In this document: positions 10,918 to 22,449 of the stretch, piece by piece | How positions within the stretch are numbered: position 1 is the first letter of the stretch | How the letters are laid out: each line of letters opens with the position of its first letter | NCBI RefSeq assembly: GCF_000471905.2 | Contig: NW_006499883.1 | Location: 4,998,549-5,062,548, forward strand | Length of the DNA stretch: 64,000 bases | Reading direction: 5' to 3' | Source of the DNA: Amborella trichopoda | Lineage: Eukaryota; Streptophyta; Magnoliopsida; Amborellales; Amborellaceae | The notes under the pieces: model-generated | Seen by the model: only the letters and a program-made list of their open reading frames with translations | Told to the model about the DNA's origin: nothing | Databases searched by the model: none | Position numbers and translations under genes: made by a program

Positions 10918-11531
10918 AGGTTTATATTGGATGGGTTTTATCATTTGGGTTGGGACGTGGATGGAAACATCTAAAGATAGATTAATATTGGTTAGTTTTC
11001 AATTTTGGTTATTTAGTAAGGAGATATTTCAGGAGGTTTAGAAAGAGATTCCATCAATTGAAGGAGGCCTATCTCGTATCATAAGGACATGCGATAATAG
11101 AAAATGTCATGACAACGTAGTTATCTTTTAGCTAGCTAAAAGGAAATGAGCATTTTTTTAAAAGTGGTGTGGGTAGGAGTTGCATTAGTTGTGGAATAAG
11201 TAATAGTCTTTTGGTAGTTATCTTCTTTTAGTAGTTATCTATAGGTATGTGAAATCAAACTCTTTTGAAAATGAGCATATGAATTGTAATGGGGGATGGA
11301 TTAATTTTTTAGTGAAAGAAGCTTATTGTAGAGAGAGAGTGAGAGAGCTCTTTTTGTGGGCTTTTCTTTTCTATATTCTGGTGGTGCATGGTGGAGGATT
11401 CGAACTCCTATGCCCGCGTTATCTTACAGATTTCTTCTCTATTTTTTTAGTTTTCTCTCTAAACACAGTTGTTTTGCAAGTTATTATGCCTAGTAAATTT
11501 TCAACTTCATTTAGATCGAGAAATATATAGA

Positions 11532-11779
11532 GGATTAAAAGAGATTCACAATGACCCTAATTCAAGAAATTTGGATAAGAAAATGATGAGAAATCTAAAA
11601 AGCGGCAAACATGGCTCAAGAACATTGTGTATTACAATAGTACATTGACTTTCGAGCCCGAATAAATCTAGATAAGAAATCAATAGAAGATACAAAGAGG
11701 TTCACAATAATCTAATTTCAAGAGATTTGGATGAGTAGATTATGACAGATCTAGAAAAAGGCAGATACGGCTCAAGAAG
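11532..11779 (+). repeat. Direct duplication, period about 155 bp
   Basis: 11532-11623 is repeated with about 75% identity at 11687-11779: AAAGAGATTCACAATGA against AAAGAGGTTCACAATAA, and GGCTCAAGAA in both. Non-coding. Origin unknown. Confidence 0.65.
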
Positions 11780-13287
11780 ATAGGGTTTGTTGCAGCAAAC
11801 TCCTAAAAAACGCCAGATTTTAATCCAAACTAAAGCTTCTAGATCAATTTGGTGATTTGGCAAGTTTTTAATTGAGCAAAAAATGTAGTTCAAGGGCTGC
11901 TAAGATGTCTCCTGCAGACACAGTAGGGTGGATTCACTAAGACTCAGCTGGTCTAAGTCCTAAAGTACTCAGCCGAGTGCACAGTGCATTCCCCCAAGCA
12001 TTGTACACATCCACGTTTCCAACAAGGTGTACAATGAACTCGCCCTTACTCAGCCTCGGTCTATCGTCGAGGGCGAGTAACTTGGCCAAGTCCAAGTCGA
12101 CTTGGCCAAGTCATGGTACATTGAGTACTTAAGGTAAAACAGCAACTTCTATTTGAGACCAGCAGTCGGAAGGCCCTTCAATGCCGTCAAGACCAGCGTC
12201 ATCCAATGCTTCTCTTTGCTCTAGATTAATGATCCCCACCACACCAATTGTTGACTTTGACAAGCACAGCACTTGGTGCAACACACCCTCAAAGTCTTCT
12301 TCTCCAACTTGCTGTTGGGGGCATTGTTATGGGGCCATCAGCCATTTGAGTTGATTTGGGCACTCATATGCCGAGGAAAGAAATCATTGAATGTTGAGAG
12401 AGGAAGAATTGGTGGCAGGAGGGATCTCCTCAGTGGGAGCTTGGTGCACGTTCCTTACTCTTAAAGGAATAGGCACTTCTAAAACAAGAACAAGGGAATT
12501 TTTTAATTACTGGGAGCAGAGATACCTCAGAATCCCTTCCAATCTCTATGGGACACAGATCGTGATCCTCACTTAATACCCTCAACATGAGGAAGCTTTA
12601 TGGCAAACATATGACAGTATTGGGCAAGAGAGCATAACCAAAAAAACGATTTTATTTTAGGACAAGGCCACCCACTATAAGCTTGTTTAATAAGTATTCA
12701 TCAAATGGTGGATGGAAGGCATATTTCCTGCAACCAGCAGAGACCCATTTAGTACCCCATTTTGATCTTCAGTCTAGTATCGATCCATACAAATAACACC
12801 TTACAATATTGTGATATGTTCCTATAATAATGTTATTTTGTTTCTATTTGCTTTCTTAATTTTTGTAGATTGCAAAAGTTGTAAATTCCAGAGACCAAGC
12901 AGGTTTTTGGCATAAAATGAAAGACAAGTACCACAATTTCACCCTGCTAACTAATGCACCGATCAAAGAACAAGCATGTCTCGTCTTCTGACTCCCTATG
13001 CTTCGTCATTATTGCAGCAAAAACTTGTGGCATCAACTCAGTATTCAACGCATTAGGTTGACGAAGCAACCTATAAGGCTACCCGTTATTCAAAGAAGGA
13101 ATATGGACATAAGGTTACTTTAACGCATGAGGATGTTATTTATTGTAGCTCCCAAAAATTCGCGTTTACTGGTACTATTTCCAGACATCCCATTCGAGTT
13201 CTCCATAGAGTGTACAACTTTCAAAAAAATACTTGAGAATACGTTGGAGGCGTATCATTCAGTGGTTCCAAAGTGCTCCTTCTAGTA
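11780..13287. other. Unidentified interval
   Basis: Slightly more GC-rich than its surroundings in the first half. Short open stretches exist on the plus strand (12273-12576, and about 12868-12990 reading IAKVVNSRDQAGFW...), but I recognise no family and each is soon closed by stops. It may be a remnant of a transposon or a captured gene fragment. A strong stem-loop lies at 12038-12078. Confidence 0.4.
12038..12078. other. Perfect 9-bp stem-loop
   Basis: ACTCGCCCT at 12038-12046 pairs with AGGGCGAGT at 12070-12078 around a 23-nt loop. Just downstream, ACTTGGCCAAGTC occurs twice about 20 bp apart (from about 12080 to 12112). Function unknown. Confidence 0.55.
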
Positions 13288-13486
13288 CTTGAACAAACTG
13301 TATTTCTCAGTACTATCATTGTATACAAGGCCCCAACGGATACAAAACCGCATATAGATGAATGAACCTTCCTAATGGTTACATCAGTAAAGGAAATATG
13401 AATGACTGAACCTTCTTAATGTGGCTACACAGAAAAAGAAAGATGATATTACACGAGAAATACATTTAAGTTTCTATTAATTCACA
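13288..13486 (-). repeat. 3' LTR of copia-1 (about 199 bp)
   Basis: Shares AAACTGTATTTC, GAATGAACCTTCCTAATG and AAGTTTCTAT-AATTC blocks with 19301-19442. It carries an internal partial duplication of the GAATGAACCTTCC block, which explains much of its extra length over the 5' LTR. Confidence 0.85.
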
Positions 13487-13493
13487 CTCCCCC

Positions 13494-14085
13494 TCAAACT
13501 CGAAATGGTTTGGTTGAAATCATAGAGAGTTTGCAGAGAAACCAAGAGTATTGAGCTGCATTATGTATTTTGGTGAATAAGTCAGCCAGTTGCTTAGAGG
13601 TAGCAATATATGGAACAGAAATTGTGCCTACCAAAACTTCTTGCCTGACACGGTAGCGGACAACTTCAATATGCTTGGTGCATTCATAGAAATCGTGATT
13701 TTTAAAAATATAGATGGCACTCTTATTGTCACAATAAAGTGGTGTAGGAGTAGCAATGATAACACCCATGTCAAGTAACCATCGAAGCCAAATAATTCCA
13801 GTTGTAATTTGTGTCATAGCCCTATATTCGAATTCTATTTTAGATAGGGCAATACGTTTTTGTCTCTTACTTTTGTAGGACAAAAGAGTGTCACCTAGTA
13901 AAATACAAAAACATGTAGTTGATTTGTGATCACTTGGGCTATCCGAGTCTGTGTATGCTCGCAGTTCAAGTTAGGAAGAAGAAGAGAAAAACAAAGCGTG
14001 GTGTGGAGTATCCCTAACATAATGAATAATACATACGACTGCGGCTAAATGGACGAACCGAGGGGCACTCAAGAATTGGTTGCCT
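13494..14085 (-). pseudogene. copia-1 RNase H domain
   Basis: Readable pieces in order: QFLSAPRFVHLAAVV, LRAYTDSDS, CILLGDTLLSYKSKRQKR, EFEYRAM, PLYCDNKSAI, CTKHIEVVRY and TSKQLADLFTK. These match the copia RNase H consensus including its acidic residues. The last 130 codons are open; the upstream part needs frameshifts. Confidence 0.85.
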
Positions 14086-14963
14086 TATGTTTACGATGCA
14101 AATCAGAACCATCTTTAGATGAAGACCCCTCAAATATGAACACCACAAACTGATTTTTTAAAAAAATGATAGAGATAGTGGGGACAAAAAAACTCTGAAA
14201 TGAGACCAGATCTATTAAAACGAATAGATTCACTCTCAGATAAGTGGCAGAGCCAACATCGATCCAAAAGCACGAAATATAATATAAAATGCAATAAAAC
14301 ATATTTAATCTAATAAAATAAAAAATGCAGAAAATAAATATAGAAAGGTAAAAAAAGTACCAGACCGGGCCAGTTGGCCTGGGACTCCCGAGGCTTTGAG
14401 GCCTCGCCCGTATCAGGACCGGCTGAGTTTGTGTCGTGCATCCTCTTTGTCTCTCTCTTCAATTTTTGAGTAAACCTGGGCTTGCTTAAATTGTTATCTT
14501 GGTCTAAGGGTGACCTAAAGCTAGGTCTAAGGGTGGCCTAAAGCTAGGTCTAGGGTTTGCTAGATGGTTTTCTCTCTCTTTCTCTGATTTTCTCCTACCC
14601 GTCCCACCATCCTCTCATTTCTAACCTACATGTCCCACCCAAAGATTTTCTCTCTTTTTTAGGCACGCTAGTCTTTTCTCTTAAAGACCTAATAGGAGTG
14701 TAGAATAGAAACTACGGGATTTGCTAGGTGTAGAATGGATAACTTCTAAAACCATGAGATTTACTAGGTGCAGAATGTATACCCTACTAAAACCATGAGA
14801 TTGCTAGGTGTGGAATGGATACTGACTAAAACTATGGGATTTGCTAAGTGTGGATCATAGGATGGGACCGTGGATTACTGTGGTCTATGGTTTAGGGGTC
14901 TACTGAAATAGTGTGGTTATATGGGTTCAGGAAAACCATAGAATTTGCCAATTTTAAAATGGA
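14086..14963 (-). mobile_element. Insertion of about 880 bp within copia-1 pol
   Basis: The copia frame reads cleanly up to AYVVHL at about 14970 and resumes with NQFLSAPR at about 14080, so this segment is a later insertion. In element sense it begins TGTAGACACTCC, like many plant LTRs, and has no coding content, so a solo LTR is likely. It contains four units of about 48 bp (14695-14865, AAACCATGAGATTTGCTAGGTG-type) and a pyrimidine-rich part. A target duplication was not resolved. Confidence 0.7.
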
Positions 14964-15925
14964 GTGTCTACACCTAGATGCACAACATAAGCAATATCGA
15001 AACAAGAAATTGTTAGATATATCAAATTTCGAACCAATTGACAATAAAAGGTTGAATCTGGGAGTAATTCATCAACACTTGCTTGAAGTTTGACATTCAA
15101 TTCAGTAGAAGTTTCAACTCTCCTAGTATCATCCTTGAGGCGAGCTTGGGAGACAATATCTGAGGCATACTTATGTTGAGATAACATATAACTATGGGGA
15201 GAATAAGCAACTTCTAAACCAAGAAAGTAGCGCAAGAACCCCAAATCTTTCATTTCAACTATTTGATTCAGTTTTTATTTGATCTTATGAATAGTGCCCA
15301 AATCATCACCATATATTATCATATCATCTATATAAAGTAACAAAATGGCTCTGCCAATAGAAGAACCAGACAAATATAAGGCTGGATCACGATGGCCTTG
15401 TTGAAATACTGTTAACACGACTGCATTATGAAATTTCTCATACCTGGCTTTGTTGAAATACTGTTAACACGACTACATTATGAAATTTCTCATACCAAGC
15501 ACGAGGGGCTTGTTTGAGTCCCTACAGGACCCGTCGAAGCCTACATACCCTATTCTAAGAATTTGTAACTCCAGAAAGTATCTTCATATAGACTTTCTCA
15601 TCAAGTTTACTATTCATAAATGCATTTTTGACATCTAACTAATATAAAGGCATTTTTTGCACAGATGCAACAGAAATAAGTGTTTGACCAGTAGTCATAT
15701 GGGCTATTGGGGCAAACATTTTTGCAAAGTCAATTCCATATTGCTGATTGTTTCCTTTTACTTCTAGGTAAGCTTTATATCTTTCAATGTTTCTATATGT
15801 TGTTCTTTTGATTTTGTAGACCCATCGACAACTAATGGCATTTTTCCTTTTGAAAGAGGGATAAGGTCCTAAGCATGCATTCAATAAAGAGCATTCAATT
15901 CTTCTGCCATTCCGTATTGCCATTC
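14964..15925 (-). pseudogene. copia-1 reverse transcriptase
   Basis: Contains SCRWVYKIKR, RYKAYLEVKG, QQYGIDFAKMFAPIA, GLKQAPRAWYEKF, the catalytic box YIDDM and KDLGFLRYFLGLEV, all typical of copia RT. Frames shift and there are stops. A 52-bp tandem duplication (15398-15449 repeated at 15450-15501) disrupts the palm region and shifts the frame. Confidence 0.88.
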
Positions 15926-16065
15926 CATATGATTGGGAGCTTCTTTGTAAGTTTGTGGCTGAAAATGAAAGTGAATGGAGGCAAGAATGGCTTGATGCCC
16001 AGGTAAGAAGGCTTCATAATTAGCAAATCGAGAAAGCAGAACATAGACATGAATATTATGCCTCA

Positions 16066-17235
16066 CAACAGGTGTAGGTGCAAGATTAGCAGGTGCAGGT
16101 GCTTGAATAGGATATGTGACATCAATTGAAGGATCCTCTTCTTGGCCATTGGTTTCAGATGAAAAGTCTGACGACTAAGGAGCAGAGGGTGGTGAATCAT
16201 TAACAGAAAAATGGACAAGAAAAGCAAAATTTGAGGAAGAGTTGGTTATAATCGATATTGAGTAAAAAAAGATGTGTTCAGAAAATACAACATGCCTAGA
16301 TATTCGACTTCTCTTGGTTACTAGATCTTAACACCTATATCTTTTTTTAGAAACAAGATACCCTAGAAAACGACATTTCACAGCTTTGGCAAATAATTTA
16401 TCCCTCTCAGATGTAGGCAATAAGATAAAACAAGAGCAATAAAAAACACGAAGAATAAAATAATCAGGTGAATGGGAGAATAAGAGCTCAAAAGAGGAGT
16501 TTCCAGACAAAATAGAGGAAGGCATAATGTTTATCAGGTGCACAACAGTTGAGCTACTTCGACCCAAAAAAACTTAGGAGCAAAGCTAGACAGAAGAAGA
16601 GCCCTGGTGGTTTCTAAAATATGACGATGTTTGCGTTCAGTGTTACCATTTTGTTTAGGAGTATAAGCGCATGATTTTTTATATTGAATATTTTTATCCA
16701 AGAGAAATAATTGAAGCATCGCACTAACATATTCCCCACCAAAATCTGAGCATAAGATTTCATTTTTTGTAGAAAATTATCTTTCAACATAGGAATAAAA
16801 TTTGGTAAAAATGTCAAGAAGTTTGGTGCGGCTATTCATAAAGAACACCAATGTGTATTTGGTGTACTCATCAATAAAAGTTACAAAATAACGTGAACCA
16901 CCTTTTGAAGAAATAGGAGCAAACCCCATACATCAGTGTGCACAAGATCAAATTCAGAAATAAAAATTGAATTGCTGCAACTTAATGGCAAAGCATAAAA
17001 TTTTGCAAGCTTACAAGGTTCACAATGTTTGACCTCAAAAGACATTTTATTAGTGATAGAACAAAGAGTACCACAAAACAATAGAAATTATAACCTAGAA
17101 GCAGAAATATGACCAAGACATTCATGCCATAAAATAGTAGTATCCAGAGCAGACATGGCACTTTCAGAGGGACATGGCCATATAAGCTAGTCCAGGAAGT
17201 ACAGATCACCAATTTTATGCCCAGTCCCAATCAAT
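16066..17235 (-). pseudogene. copia-1 integrase
   Basis: Pieces include LWHECLGHIS and CEPCKLAKF (the HHCC zinc-binding part), FDLVHTDVWG (first catalytic Asp region) and AYTPKQNGNTERKHRHILE (second Asp/Glu region). Several frameshifts are present. From about 16330 down to 16066 only weak C-terminal similarity remains. Confidence 0.85.
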
Positions 17236-17528
17236 TTCTTGAACCGTCGATCTTGCACAAAACAACCAGAGGGAGAAAAGACAACATCACAATTATAACG
17301 GGTAATTTGACTAATAGAAAGGATATTCCTGGTGATAGAGGAAACATGATAAACACAAGAAATTTGTAATTTACTAGAGGGATCAGAAGTAGTAGTAATA
17401 GAGCCAACCTTAGAAACTTTCATAATGGCCCTATCAGCAGTTCGAATACTGACAAAAAAAGGTTTACAATCAAGAAGAATAGACTCATTAACTGTCATAT
17501 GCCAAGAGGCACCTGAGTCATCAACCAA
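17187..17528 (-). pseudogene. copia-1 protease
   Basis: An open frame of 113 codons starting near DDSGASWHM, the aspartic protease active site of copia elements, followed by SILLDCKPF, ISCVYHV and RNILSISQITRYNC. The catalytic Asp-Ser-Gly is intact. Confidence 0.87.
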
Positions 17529-17559
17529 GAAGCAGAAATATTGTTACTTGCAATGGATG

Positions 17560-18320
17560 GGCTAGATTCAGAAGCAAATCGGGATTAAGAGAACATGGAC
17601 TATAACTGCTCAACTGTAAGAGTTACTGAAAGAGGAACAACAACACCAGACATGGCAGATTGATCAGATATGCGTCCTTCCACTGATGGGTTGGACTCCA
17701 TGGCAACTGCTACAACATATTTTTTTCTTCTTTGAGCATGCAAATTTCATGTGCCCAAGTTCTTTACAATAATTGCACCTAACAGAAGACATATCCTGAT
17801 GGGGTACATAACAAGAACTCCGTTTAGGATTTTTGTACTTGAAATTCTAAGTTGTAGCAAAAGTAGTTTCTCCCATTGAAAGGTTACTAAGAGACTTAAT
17901 CTTAGTCTCTTCTGTAATCAACTCAGAAGGAGCCTGAGTAAGAGTGCACAGAGTGGCTCTGTGCAGCATGGCACTCCTGGTACTGTCAAATTCTGGCCAA
18001 GTGCCATCAAGAATTCAATAACTCTAAACTGATTTCAAGATTTTTCGACAATCTTCGTACTAGTTCCATTAGTGATTTCAAGCTCAAGAAGGGTCAGAGC
18101 ATCCCAAAGCACCTTCATAGGAGAATAAAAGTCACTGAATGGATTGATCATCTTGTCAAAGGGAACGAAATTCCTGCACTAATTGATATTTTCTTGCCCA
18201 ATTAGTTTGATTATAGATTTCTTCCAAAAAAACCCAAACCTCTCGAGCATTCTTAAAATTACTCAAATTGACTCCAATATTACTCTCCACTTACCCCATT
18301 AGCCAGGCTATTAACCTAGC
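17560..18320 (-). pseudogene. copia-1 gag with CCHC zinc knuckle
   Basis: Readable pieces are WPEFDSTRSAMLHR, APSELITEETKIKSL and the zinc knuckle RCNYCKELGHMKFAC (about 17725-17790), followed by a lysine run. The upstream gag body (NIGVNLSNFKNAREVWVF, LVQEF) is broken by stops. Between here and the primer site (18330-19288) is leader sequence with GA runs and no gene. Confidence 0.8.
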
Positions 18321-19288
18321 ATTCATGATTGCCCATTCAACTGACCTTTCTAGATCATGTGGTCTCATTCCTGTTCCATCTCTCTATCCTAAGAGTCATT
18401 TACCATGAATCAAATTTTCATGTACGAGGCTCAAAAAACGTAGTTATTTCCATTGAGCTTAACTGGTACATATTGAAAAGATTCGTATTTTTCCATTTGA
18501 GCAAACAAAAATTATAGCCTTTAATTTCTAGGATCAAGAAATAGAATGGTTCAAAAAGGTACAATGGACCACAAGACCCAACCCACTTTTATGTTTTTAA
18601 TTTGTATGTCATTTTAAGAGAGCTTTTGGGTTTTATTTTGAAAACAAAAGGAAAACACGGGAGGGTTTTCTGGGCTCTATTGCAAACATAGGAAAAGAAA
18701 CGCACGGGAGAATGAAGATGAAAATCAACAGGAAGCAAGAGTTAAAGAGATAAACACATTAGTTTAGGAACATTGATGAAAAACAACATGAAGAGAGAGG
18801 CAGAGAGAGAAAACACAATAGTTTGGGTTTTCAATAACCGGGAGAAAAATACAGTAGAATAGAGACGCTGAAAAGGAAACAAAGCAAGAGGTAGAGAGAG
18901 AGATTGATATTTTTTTACTTGGTTTGGTGCATATAATTGAAAAATAGATGCAACTGAACTCTGAATGGAATTTTTCGACGGTTTTGGGATGCCGCAGAGA
19001 TGGCAGAGGTTGTTGGAGTGGTCTTGAAAACAATGGAGGAAGCCTGGGGATGGGGTTTCAGGGCATGAAATCAATGGATTAAGCCAGAACTATAACTTAA
19101 CCTTTGATTTTGCCAAAAAAACAAAGTCACCAGAATAATATAGCACTGGAAAAAAAACTTGCACTAGCCCGCTTGATTCAAACAAGACGGTCAGAAAACA
19201 AATCAACCCTAGATCAGAAGACTCCTTCTCCCAAAGCAAACATTTATTTGTCTAACCAAGCAAGATCAAACTAGTAGATCGAAACTGT

Positions 19289-19300
19289 GCTCTGATACCA
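19289..19300 (-). promoter_or_regulatory. Primer-binding site of copia-1
   Basis: In element sense TGGTATCAGAGC, an exact match to the usual initiator-Met tRNA complement, directly after the CA end of the 5' LTR. Confidence 0.9.
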
Positions 19301-19442
19301 TGTGAGCAAACTGTATTTCAAGGCCCCCAACTTATAGGGTTACAAAACCGTGTATGAATGAATGAACCTTCCTAATGTGGTTATACAGAAAAGGAAAGAA
19401 GATATTACACAAGAAATACTTATAAGTTTCTATAATTCATAT
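19301..19442 (-). repeat. 5' LTR of copia-1 (142 bp)
   Basis: Matches the 3' LTR at 13288-13486 but is about 55 bp shorter. It is bounded by the primer site. Confidence 0.83.
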
Positions 19443-19460
19443 CCTGAATGGGTTCATACA

Positions 19461-19735
19461 TGTTGATGTGCCTAGCATTCCAAGCAAAGCCACGTGATAT
19501 CTCTAGGTTTCCATATTTAGTGGGTCCTTGATCCCAAATTTTAAGAAACAAATATTTTTTGGCAAGAGATAAGGGTATCACTTGACCTCTATTAGGATTT
19601 CTTATTTTTTGATAGTTTCTATTATCTAGGATAATTATCTTTTTGGGTTAGTTCTAGTTATGTTAGGATAGACATGAGAGTCCACACTAGAAGATCAAAC
19701 TAAATTTATATGTGGAGCTTGGGAATACTATCACA
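19461..19735 (+). repeat. Truncated 5' LTR of copia-2
   Basis: Matches the first part of the 3' LTR at 21660 (CAAGCAAAGCCACGTGATAT, AACAAATATTTTTTGG and GATAATTATCTTTTT blocks). Confidence 0.83.
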
Positions 19736-19794
19736 GATAGAGTAACAGTTTATGTATCTGTGATGGTGATTCTGACTTGACTCAGATGTGACAT

Positions 19795-20395
19795 ATGTGT
19801 TTGGGCCACATGGGTGAAAGTGCTTTGGCGGAACTTAACAAACGTCAATTGATCAATGGTATAAAAAAATGCAAGTTGCACTTCTATGAGCAATGTGTTT
19901 ATGATAAGCAGTCTTAGGAGCAGTTTTGCACGTCATAACATACCACAAAAGGCACTCTTGAGTATATTCACATTTTTTAGTATATTCATTTCGATGTATG
20001 GGGCCCTACATCAGTTGTCTCAAAAGGTAGATCTCTATACTTTATTTCCTTCGTAGATGATTTCTCTAAGAAGGTGCACATTTACACACTAAAGAAAAAT
20101 ACAAAGGTATTTAACATGTTCAAGCATTGGAAAGCTAAAGTCGAAACACAGACAGGAAAGAAGGTCAAGTGCTTGAGGACTGATAATAGAGGAGAGTATA
20201 CTTCAGCAAAGTTTGTGAATTTTTGTAAGAGCGATGTTCGCCACTTCACTACTCCGAAGACACAACAACATAATAGAGTTGATAAGTGAATATGACACTT
20301 CTAGAGAGGCTTGCAACATTTTGAGTAATGCTCGTTTTTCAAAGGACTTTTGGTCAGAGATGATCAATATGGTATGTTATTTAGAGTTAGAGCTG
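19795..20395 (+). pseudogene. copia-2 integrase
   Basis: Pieces: HMCLGHMGESALAELNKRQL, FYEQCVYDKQ, FDVWGPTSVVSKGRSLYF, FVDDFSKK, GKKVKCLRTDNRGEYTSAKF, HFTTPKTQQHN. Catalytic Asp regions are recognisable. Stops near 19917 and 20287 break the frame. Confidence 0.86.
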
Positions 20396-21590
20396 CTTGA
20401 TGTCAAGGCTGCATTCCTTCAATGAGAGGTAGAAGAACATATTTATATGACTCAGCCACAACGGTTTGTTGTTAAAGGAATGGAGGACAATGTCTGAAAG
20501 TTGAAGTAGTCGTTGTACGATCTTAAGCAGTCTCTCAGGCAATGGTACAAGCGCTTTGATACATTCATGATTGGATACGGTATGGTAGAAATAAATATGA
20601 CAATTGTGTCTATTTTAAGAGATTTACTAATTGTTCGTTCATCTAGTTTTTGCTCTATGTGAATAATATGCTTATTGTTGCAAATAATTCTTTAGAAATC
20701 AGTAAATTAAAGACTCAGCTTGCTAGAGTATTTTAAATGAAAGATTTAGGTTCATCAAATAAAATTTTGAGTATGAAGATTCGCAGAGATCGAAAGTTAG
20801 GTAAGCTATCTTAGATAGCCATTGAGAAGGTCATTGTTAGATTCAGGATAGAAAATTCAAAGCCCATGGGTACTCCTCTTGTTGCACATTTCAGATTGTC
20901 AGCAGCATTATCTCCATGTTCAGATGCTGAAAAGGAATACATGTGACATGTTCCCTACATATATGCAATAGTTTGCACTCGTCCAGATCTTTCTCATGTC
21001 ATTAGTGTTGTTAGCAAGTATATGGCTAATCTAGAAAATGAGCATTGACATGCAATAAAATGGATACTGCGTTACCTAAAGGATACATCAGATGTGGGTT
21101 TGGTGCTTGATAGAGATAGCAAGTTTGGTGACAAGGTTGTTGGTTATGTTGATGCTAACTTTGCAGGTGATTTGGACTGTAGGTGATCTACTACAGGCTA
21201 TGTGTTTACATTTGCAGGAACTTCAATCAGTTGGAGGTCGATGCTACAAATACTGGTTGCTTTGTCTACGATTCAAGCAGAATACATGGCAGTTGCTGAG
21301 GCAGTGAAAGAAATCATTTGGCTTAAAGGGCTTGTAAGCAATTTGGGCTTACAATAGAAAGGAACTATTGTTTATTGTGATAGTCAAAGTGCAATACATT
21401 TGGCAAAGAACCAGGTATATCATGCAAGGACGAAGCGTATTGAATTCTGATACCATTTTATCCATGAGATCATATTATTATTGAAGATTGACACCAAGAC
21501 TAATGTTACAGATATGTTAACAAAGCCAGTTTCATTACAAAAGTTCAAGCTATGCTTGGACTTGACTAATGTGTTTCCAAAGTGAGCACC
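20396..21590 (+). pseudogene. copia-2 RT C-terminal part and RNase H
   Basis: RT enters at LLDVKAAFLQ and continues EEHIYMTQPQRFVVKG, SLYDLKQSLRQWYKRF, then LLYVNNML where YVDDM is expected, so the second catalytic Asp is lost. RNase H pieces are CTRPDLSHVISVVSKYMAN, VGYVDANFAGDLD, STTGYVFTF, STIQAEYMAVAEAVKE, VYCDSQSAIHLAKN and TDMLTKPVS. At least ten stops. Confidence 0.86.
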
Positions 21591-21659
21591 TTGTGGAGGC
21601 GCATGTGGAGAAGATGGTTGATAGTATTCTCTTTTGAAATCCAAGTCAAGATGGAGATT

Positions 21660-22190
21660 TGTTGATGTGCCTTGCATTCCAAGCAAAGCCACGTGATATC
21701 TCTAGATTTTCATATTTAATGGGACCTTGATACCAAATTTTAGGAAACAAATATTTTTTGGATATCTCTAAATTGGCAAGAGAGAGGGGCATCACGTAAC
21801 CTCTATTTGGACTTCCTATTATTTGTGATAATTATCTTTTTTGGATTAGTTCTAGTTATGTTTGGATAGACATGAGATTCCACACTAGATAAGGATAAAC
21901 TTATATACCCAAAAGCTATGGAAAAGGATAGAGCCCCACGTACCACCTCTTTTAGGTGATTTCCTTTTTCTATATATTGGGTTATTTAGAGAGAGAAAAA
22001 TATCCAGAAAAATAGAGAGACTTTTGGGGATTTTTGTAGAGAAAGAAAATTGTAGAGGAGAAGGCTTGGTGAAATATTGAGTCTTGGTTCTCTCAATAAG
22101 TTGCCTTATAATTTTCTTTTTTTGATTTAGTGAAAAACAACGATCGCCTTCGCTGTAGGTGTAGTCACATCTGTGACGAACCACATAATT
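21660..22190 (+). repeat. 3' LTR of copia-2
   Basis: Starts TGTTGATGTGCC immediately after the purine tract. Similar to the inverted copy at 22450-22999 up to GACGAACCACRTAA. The exact right end is uncertain. Confidence 0.8.
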
Positions 22191-22306
22191 GATGTTGTAG
22201 CAAATTTTTCTAATTAATGCACAAATGATTAATTTTTAAAGACAATGGTGTCACAAGAACAAAATTGCATTGTGAAGAGATTGTTGATGTTGAGTTGCCT
22301 AACCAA

Positions 22307-22309
<3 letters not shown>

Positions 22310-22357
<48 letters not shown>
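22310..22357. repeat. (CT)n microsatellite with short CA extension
   Basis: About 23 CT units followed by a few CA units, between two oppositely oriented LTRs. Confidence 0.95.
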
Positions 22358-22360
<3 letters not shown>

Positions 22361-22449
22361 CACACACATTCATTTTGCTGATGTTTGTACTATCAAGAAG
22401 GGCTTCTTTTCATGGATGTCATGACTCTTTTGAAATAGATGTTGAGGGC

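Larger units (their letters stand above)
9570..11509 (+). mobile_element. Short LTR retrotransposon relic without pol
   Basis: A segment at about 9570-9714 recurs at about 11320-11509 (GGTGGTGCATGGT, AGGATT, TCTCTCTC and TTATT then TAAATTTT blocks). Both copies end in CA. The left copy is followed after 5 nt by TGGTATCGGAGC (9720-9731), a one-mismatch version of the initiator-Met tRNA primer site. These are the tails of a 5' and a 3' LTR. Between them, about 9735-10640 contains only a short open frame (about 9940-10145) that I do not recognise, and no protease, integrase or RT. The rest of the 3' LTR probably begins around 10640. The element is non-autonomous or deleted. Confidence 0.68.
13288..19442 (-). 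mobile_element. Ty1/copia retrotransposon copia-1, nearly complete but decayed
   Basis: The element reads right to left: 5' LTR (19442-19301), primer site (19300-19289), gag with zinc knuckle, protease, integrase, RT, RNase H, purine tract TTTGAGGGGGAG just before 13486, then 3' LTR. All expected domains are present in copia order, broken by stops and frameshifts. An unrelated insertion of about 880 bp (14086-14963) splits the RT/RNase H part; without it the element is about 5.3 kb, normal for copia. I could not identify a matching target duplication. Confidence 0.9.
19461..22190 (+). mobile_element. Ty1/copia relic copia-2, 5' half deleted
   Basis: A 5' LTR fragment (19461 to about 19735), then a deletion that removes primer site, gag and protease, then integrase from about 19795, RT and RNase H, purine tract AAGATGGAGATT, and a 3' LTR (21660 to about 22190). 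Both LTR copies start TGTTGATGTGCC. Many stop codons. It is a different family from copia-1. Confidence 0.86.

Noticed and set aside
18742..19074. 110-codon minus-strand frame near the 5' end of copia-1
   Set aside because: It lies in the leader before gag, is Leu/Ser-rich from pyrimidine runs, and has no copia gag similarity.
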